Source: CAZYXZ01 sp964651395
Lineage (GTDB): Bacteria; Actinomycetota; Actinomycetes; BP-191
Assembly (NCBI GenBank): GCA_964651395.1
Contig: CAZYXZ010000072.1
Coordinates: 1-17,523 of the forward strand
Length of the DNA stretch: 17,523 nt
Direction: 5' to 3'
Part shown: piece by piece, positions 14,723 to 17,523 of the stretch
Layout of the letters: the number at the start of each line of letters is the position of its first letter
Position numbering within the stretch: the stretch's first letter is position 1
Notes under the pieces: generated by a model
Database searches by the model: none
Told to the model about the DNA's origin: nothing
What the model saw: only the letters and a program-made list of their open reading frames with translations
Translations under genes and position numbers: made by a program

Positions 14723-14944
14723 GTGCCGAAGAAAGACGGGGCCATCGAGATCGAGGGCCAGGTCGTCGAACCACTCCCCAACGCGATGTTCCGTGTGGAG
14801 CTCCAGAACGGCCACAAGGTGCTCGCCCACATCAGCGGCAAGATGCGGATGCACTACATCCGGATCCTGCCCGGGGACAAGGTAGTCGTCGAGCTGAGCC
14901 CCTACGACCTCACCCGCGGCCGCATCGTCTACCGCTACAAGTAG
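14723..14944 (+). CDS. infA: Translation initiation factor IF-1
   Basis: IF-1 blocks the ribosomal A site during initiation and works with IF-2 and IF-3. It has 73 residues, the usual length, in one S1-type OB fold: MPKKDGAIEIEGQVVEPLPN, GHKVLAHISGKMRMHYIRI and the end PYDLTRGRIVYRYK. It starts with GTG at 14723. The binding site GGAGG (14715-14719) is only 3 bases away, closer than ideal, but the N-terminus matches the family. It is the first gene after the map cluster and has its own promoter. Confidence 0.98.
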   Translation: MPKKDGAIEIEGQVVEPLPNAMFRVELQNGHKVLAHISGKMRMHYIRILPGDKVVVELSPYDLTRGRIVYRYK

Positions 14945-14992
14945 CCCGATTCCCGTACGGCGTGCTCAGCGCGCCCGTCAGCGAGAAGAGCC

Positions 14993-15106
14993 ATGAAGGT
15001 CAAGCCGAGCGTCAAGAAGATCTGTGACAAGTGCAAGGTGATCCGCCGTCATGGGCGGGTCATGGTCATCTGCGACAACCTGCGCCACAAGCAGCGTCAG
15101 GGCTAG
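14993..15106 (+). CDS. rpmJ: 50S ribosomal protein L36, zinc-binding form
   Basis: L36 is the smallest large-subunit protein and organises a 23S rRNA junction. It has 37 residues starting MKVKPSVKKICDKCKVIRRH and ending RHKQRQG. The zinc ribbon is complete: C11, C14, C27 and H32. The ATG has only a weak binding site (GAGAAGAG just upstream). It is 48 bases after infA, in the usual actinobacterial order, and is followed by a 154-base structured gap before rpsM. Confidence 0.97.
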   Translation: MKVKPSVKKICDKCKVIRRHGRVMVICDNLRHKQRQG

Positions 15107-15116
15107 GAGTTTCGGT

Positions 15117-15143
15117 CGCTGAAATCGCTGCGCGATTTCAGCG
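15117..15143 (+). terminator. Hairpin after rpmJ
   Basis: A perfect 12-bp stem (15117-15128 with 15132-15143) has a 3-base loop. After one mismatch it extends outward by TCGG/CCGA (15112-15115 with 15145-15148). It starts 10 bases after the rpmJ stop. No T-run follows, so termination is likely partial at most. It may separate infA-rpmJ from the alpha cluster or be the first helix of the rpsM leader. Confidence 0.5.
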
Positions 15144-15153
15144 CCCGAGGAAA

Positions 15154-15251
15154 GACGATCCAACCGGCCTAGGGCCGGCACTTCCGGTCCGAAGGCCGGA
15201 ACTCCGAGAGATCGGGGACGGATCGTCGGAGACCTTCGGGGAACGTGAAGG
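15154..15251 (+). ncRNA. Candidate structured leader of rpsM (possible cis-regulatory RNA)
   Basis: A closing helix GACGATCC (15154-15161) with GGATCGTC (15220-15227) encloses two hairpins: CCGGCC/GGCCGG (15164-15169 with 15173-15178) and TTCCGG/CCGGAA (15182-15187 with 15196-15201, plus inner CC/GG). This is a three-way junction. CTCCGA (15202-15207) can instead pair with TCGGAG (15226-15231), which competes with the closing helix. CCTTC (15233-15237) can pair with GAAGG (15247-15251), hiding the rpsM ribosome binding site. The layout suits translational control of the alpha cluster, which in E. coli is repressed by S4. This is my inference from pairing; no known family is claimed. Confidence 0.5.
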
Positions 15252-15260
15252 GCACCACAA

Positions 15261-15641
15261 ATGGCACGTCTGGCAGGTGTCGACCTCCCGCGCGAGAAGC
15301 GGGTCGAGGTCGGCTTGACCTACATCTTCGGGATCGGCCGCACGCGCGCGCTCCAGACGCTGCGCGAGACCGGCGTCAACCCCGACACCCGAGTCAAGGA
15401 CCTCACGGACGAGGAGCTGGTCAAGCTCCGCGACTGGATCGACGCGAACTACAAGATCGAGGGTGACCTCCGCCGCGAGGTCGCGCAGGACATCAAGCGC
15501 AAGATCGAGATCGGCTGCTACCAGGGGATCCGGCACCGCCGCGGCCTCCCGGTCCACGGGCAGCGGACCCACACCAACGGTCGCACCCGCAAGGGTCCGA
15601 AGAAGACCGTCGCCGGCAAGAAGAAGGCTGGGAAGAAGTAA
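15261..15641 (+). CDS. rpsM: 30S ribosomal protein S13
   Basis: S13 is at the top of the small-subunit head and contacts P-site tRNA and L5. It has 126 residues: MARLAGVDLPREKRVEVGLTYIFGIG, then the family signature YQGIRHRRGLPVHGQRTHTNGRT (about 88-110) and a Lys-rich tail (KKTVAGKKKAGKK). The ATG has GAAGGG (15247-15252) 8 bases upstream, within a possible hairpin. It is the first gene of the alpha cluster. The stop TAA shares a base with the rpsK ATG. Confidence 0.98.
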   Translation: MARLAGVDLPREKRVEVGLTYIFGIGRTRALQTLRETGVNPDTRVKDLTDEELVKLRDWIDANYKIEGDLRREVAQDIKRKIEIGCYQGIRHRRGLPVHGQRTHTNGRTRKGPKKTVAGKKKAGKK

Positions 15642-16045
15642 TGCCTCCGAAGCCCAAGACGGCGGGTGCCAAGAAGGTCCGCCGCAAGGAGAAGAAGAAC
15701 ATCGCCCACGGGCATGCGCACATCAAGAGCACCTTCAACAACACGATCGTGAGCATCACGGACCCGCAGGGCAACGTCCTCGCGTGGGCCAGTGCCGGTC
15801 ACGTCGGGTTCAAGGGCTCGCGCAAGTCCACGCCGTTCGCGGCGCAGATGGCCGCCGAGAGCTGCGCGCGCAAGGCGCAGGAGCACGGCGTCCGCAAGGT
15901 CGACGTCTTCGTCAAGGGTCCCGGCTCCGGCCGCGAGACCGCGATCCGCTCGCTCCAGGCCGCCGGCCTCGAGGTCGGGCAGATCAGCGACGTCACCCCG
16001 GTTCCGCACAACGGCTGCCGCCCGCCGAAGCGTCGACGGGTCTGA
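15641..16045 (+). CDS. rpsK: 30S ribosomal protein S11
   Basis: S11 lies on the platform of the small subunit near the E site and mRNA exit. It has 134 residues: a basic N-terminus (PPKPKTAGAKKVRRKEKKN), then HIKSTFNNTIVSITDPQGNVLAWASAG and the C-terminal signature ISDVTPVPHNGCRPPKRRRV. It is coupled to rpsM by TAATG. Normal length and sequence. Confidence 0.98.
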   Translation: MPPKPKTAGAKKVRRKEKKNIAHGHAHIKSTFNNTIVSITDPQGNVLAWASAGHVGFKGSRKSTPFAAQMAAESCARKAQEHGVRKVDVFVKGPGSGRETAIRSLQAAGLEVGQISDVTPVPHNGCRPPKRRRV

Positions 16046-16058
16046 GGAGAAAGCGACT

Positions 16059-16685
16059 ATGGCTCGATACACCGGCCCCGACTGCAAGCGCTGTCGGCGC
16101 GAGAAGATGAAGCTCTTCCTCAAGGGCAGCAAGTGCGAGTCCCCGAAGTGCCCGATCGAGATCCGGCCGTACCCGCCGGGCGAGCACGGTCGTGGGCGCA
16201 CCAAGGAGAGCGAGTACCTGCTGCAGAAGCGCGAGAAGCAGAAGTGCGCGCGCATCTACGGAATCCTCGAGAAGCAGTTCCGCGGTTACTACGAGGAGGC
16301 GAACAAGCGCCAGGGCAAGACCGGCGAGAACCTGCTGCGCATCCTCGAGTCACGCCTCGACAACGTCGTCTACCGCGCCGGCTTCGCGAAGTCGCGTGAC
16401 ATGGCACGCCAGGTCGTCCGCCACGGCCACATCCTGGTCAACGGCCACAAGGTGGACATCCCGAGCTTCCGCGTGAGCGCCAACGACATCGTCGAGGTCC
16501 GCGAGAAGTCGCGGAGCATGACGCCGTTCATCGTCGCCAAGGCCGAGGCGGGCAGCCGTCCGGTCCCGGCCTGGCTCGAGGTGATCAGCTCGCAGATGCG
16601 CGTGCTGGTGCACGACCTGCCGGCCCGCCAGGTGATCGACACCCCAGTGCAAGAGCAGCTGATTGTTGAGCTCTACTCGAAGTAG
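16059..16685 (+). CDS. rpsD: 30S ribosomal protein S4, zinc-binding form
   Basis: S4 is a primary 16S rRNA binder at the mRNA entry and, in E. coli, the repressor of the alpha operon. It has 208 residues. The N-terminus carries four cysteines (C9, C12, C26, C31), the zinc-binding pattern of the 'C+' form; streptomycete and mycobacterial S4 that I recall lack it. RPYPPGEHGRGR follows, then the S4 RNA-binding domain (ESRLDNVVYRAGFAKSRDMAR, then HGHILVNGHKVDIPSFRV). The ATG at 16059 gives the conserved MARYTGPDC start, with GAGGAG (16044-16049) 9 bases upstream. Upstream frame extension runs through rpsK and is not real. Confidence 0.98.
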   Translation: MARYTGPDCKRCRREKMKLFLKGSKCESPKCPIEIRPYPPGEHGRGRTKESEYLLQKREKQKCARIYGILEKQFRGYYEEANKRQGKTGENLLRILESRLDNVVYRAGFAKSRDMARQVVRHGHILVNGHKVDIPSFRVSANDIVEVREKSRSMTPFIVAKAEAGSRPVPAWLEVISSQMRVLVHDLPARQVIDTPVQEQLIVELYSK

Positions 16686-16701
16686 AAGGCACCACCCATC
16701 A

Positions 16702-16727
16702 GAGAGCCTCAAATAGCGGGGGCTCTC
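16702..16727 (+). promoter_or_regulatory. Hairpin between rpsD and rpoA
   Basis: GAGAGCC (16702-16708) pairs with GGCTCTC (16721-16727); two further pairs (one G-T) extend the stem to 9 bp with an 8-base loop. It ends 6 bases before the rpoA binding site AAGGAG (16734-16739). It may separate rpoA expression from the ribosomal genes by attenuation, processing or translational control. Confidence 0.45.
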
Positions 16728-16744
16728 GACCCGAAGGAGTCACC

Positions 16745-17523
16745 TTGCTCATCGCCCAGCGCCCCACGCTCACTGAGGAGCCGGTCAGCGAATACCGCTC
16801 CCGCTTCGTCATCGAGCCGCTGGAGCCCGGATTCGGCTACACCCTCGGCAACTCGCTGCGCCGGACGCTGCTCTCGTCCATCCCGGGAGCGGCCATCACG
16901 TCGATCCGCATCGACGGCGTGCTGCACGAGTTCTCCACCGTGGCAGGGGTGAAGGAGGACGTCACCGACCTCATCCTGAACCTCAAGGAGCTCGTGGTCT
17001 CGAGCGAGAACGACGAGCCCGTCGTCATGCACCTGCGCAAGACCGGCCCCGGCGACGTGACCGGCGCCGACATCGCGCCCCCGGCCGGTGTCGAGGTGCA
17101 CAACGCCGACCTGCACCTGGCCACGATCAACAAGAAGGCCAAGCTCGAGATCGAGATGACTGTCGAGCGCGGACGCGGCTACGTCTCCGCCGTGCAGAAC
17201 AAGCAGGCCGGCCAGGAGATCGGCCGCATCCCGGTCGACTCCATCTACTCGCCGGTGCTGAAGGTGACCTACAAGGTCGAGGCCACCCGCGTCGAGCAGA
17301 TGACCAACTGGGACAAGCTCATCGTCGACGTCGAGACCAAGCAGTCGATCGTGCCGCGCGACGCCATGGCGTCGGCCGGCAAGACGCTGGTCGGCCTCTT
17401 CGGCCTGGCGATGGACCTCAACGCCGAGGCGGAGGGCATCGACATCGGCCCGTCGCCGGCCGAGGGCGCGCTCGCCGCGGACCTCGCGCTGCCGATCGAG
17501 GAGATGGACCTCACCGTCCGCTC
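16745..17523 (+). CDS. rpoA: RNA polymerase subunit alpha (3' end outside window)
   Basis: Alpha dimerises to nucleate RNA polymerase assembly, and its C-terminal domain contacts upstream DNA and activators. The first 259 residues are present: MLIAQRPTLTEEPVSEYRSRF, VIEPLEPGFGYTLGNSLRRTL (the dimer/beta-binding region), VERGRGYVSAVQNK, GRIPVDSIYSPVLKVTYKVEATRVEQ, ending at the linker EEMDLTVRS. The C-terminal domain is cut off by the window edge. The start is a TTG at 16745, supported by AAGGAG (16734-16739) 5 bases upstream and by agreement with the mycobacterial N-terminus. The reading frame stays open to the last base. Confidence 0.98.
   Translation, partial: MLIAQRPTLTEEPVSEYRSRFVIEPLEPGFGYTLGNSLRRTLLSSIPGAAITSIRIDGVLHEFSTVAGVKEDVTDLILNLKELVVSSENDEPVVMHLRKTGPGDVTGADIAPPAGVEVHNADLHLATINKKAKLEIEMTVERGRGYVSAVQNKQAGQEIGRIPVDSIYSPVLKVTYKVEATRVEQMTNWDKLIVDVETKQSIVPRDAMASAGKTLVGLFGLAMDLNAEAEGIDIGPSPAEGALAADLALPIEEMDLTVR

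Noticed and set aside
15107..15260. A promoter directly before rpsM
   Set aside because: I found no TTGACA-like and TANNNT-like pair at proper spacing; the alpha cluster is probably read from the infA promoter or from further upstream.

Overview
The window is a high-G+C stretch of chromosome with very dense, same-strand genes. Codon third positions are strongly G/C biased, and many starts are GTG, with one TTG. Gene order and protein sequences fit an actinobacterium: fusA-tuf-rpsJ run together, S10 and spc clusters are fused, then secY-adk-map-infA-rpmJ-rpsM-rpsK-rpsD-rpoA follow. The genus cannot be fixed from the sequence alone. No rRNA, complete tRNA, CRISPR array, insertion sequence or phage gene was seen, and all real genes lie on the + strand.

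Layout. (1) 1-1967: the end of the str cluster, with the C-terminal third of EF-G (cut by the window edge) and a complete EF-Tu. (2) 2006-7284: the S10 cluster, rpsJ-rplC-rplD-rplW-rplB-rpsS-rplV-rpsC-rplP-rpmC-rpsQ, mostly joined by overlapping stop/start codons. (3) 7281-11382: the spc cluster, rplN-rplX-rplE-rpsZ-rpsH-rplF-rplR-rpsE-rpmD-rplO, coupled to S10 by a 4-nt overlap. (4) 11475-14219: secY-adk-map, after a strong hairpin. (5) 14220-14722: the only accessory-looking stretch. It holds a 37-nt near-perfect palindrome, a large imperfect inverted repeat, a small gene for a predicted secreted 48-residue precursor with two cysteines in the mature part, and a compact terminator/promoter leading into infA. 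(6) 14723-15106: infA and rpmJ. (7) 15107-15260: a 154-nt strongly structured leader. (8) 15261-17523: the alpha cluster rpsM-rpsK-rpsD-rpoA, with rpoA cut by the window edge just before its C-terminal domain.

Together the genes supply translation elongation (EF-G, EF-Tu), initiation (IF1), about half of the ribosomal proteins, the core RNA polymerase subunit alpha, the protein export channel SecY, N-terminal methionine removal, and adenylate kinase for nucleotide balance. This is a housekeeping region. The points worth a second look are the leader before rpsM, the small secreted peptide and structures between map and infA, a tRNA T-arm-like hairpin before rpsH, a ten-codon mini-ORF between rplR and rpsE, and unusual Ala/Glu-rich tails on L4 and S3.
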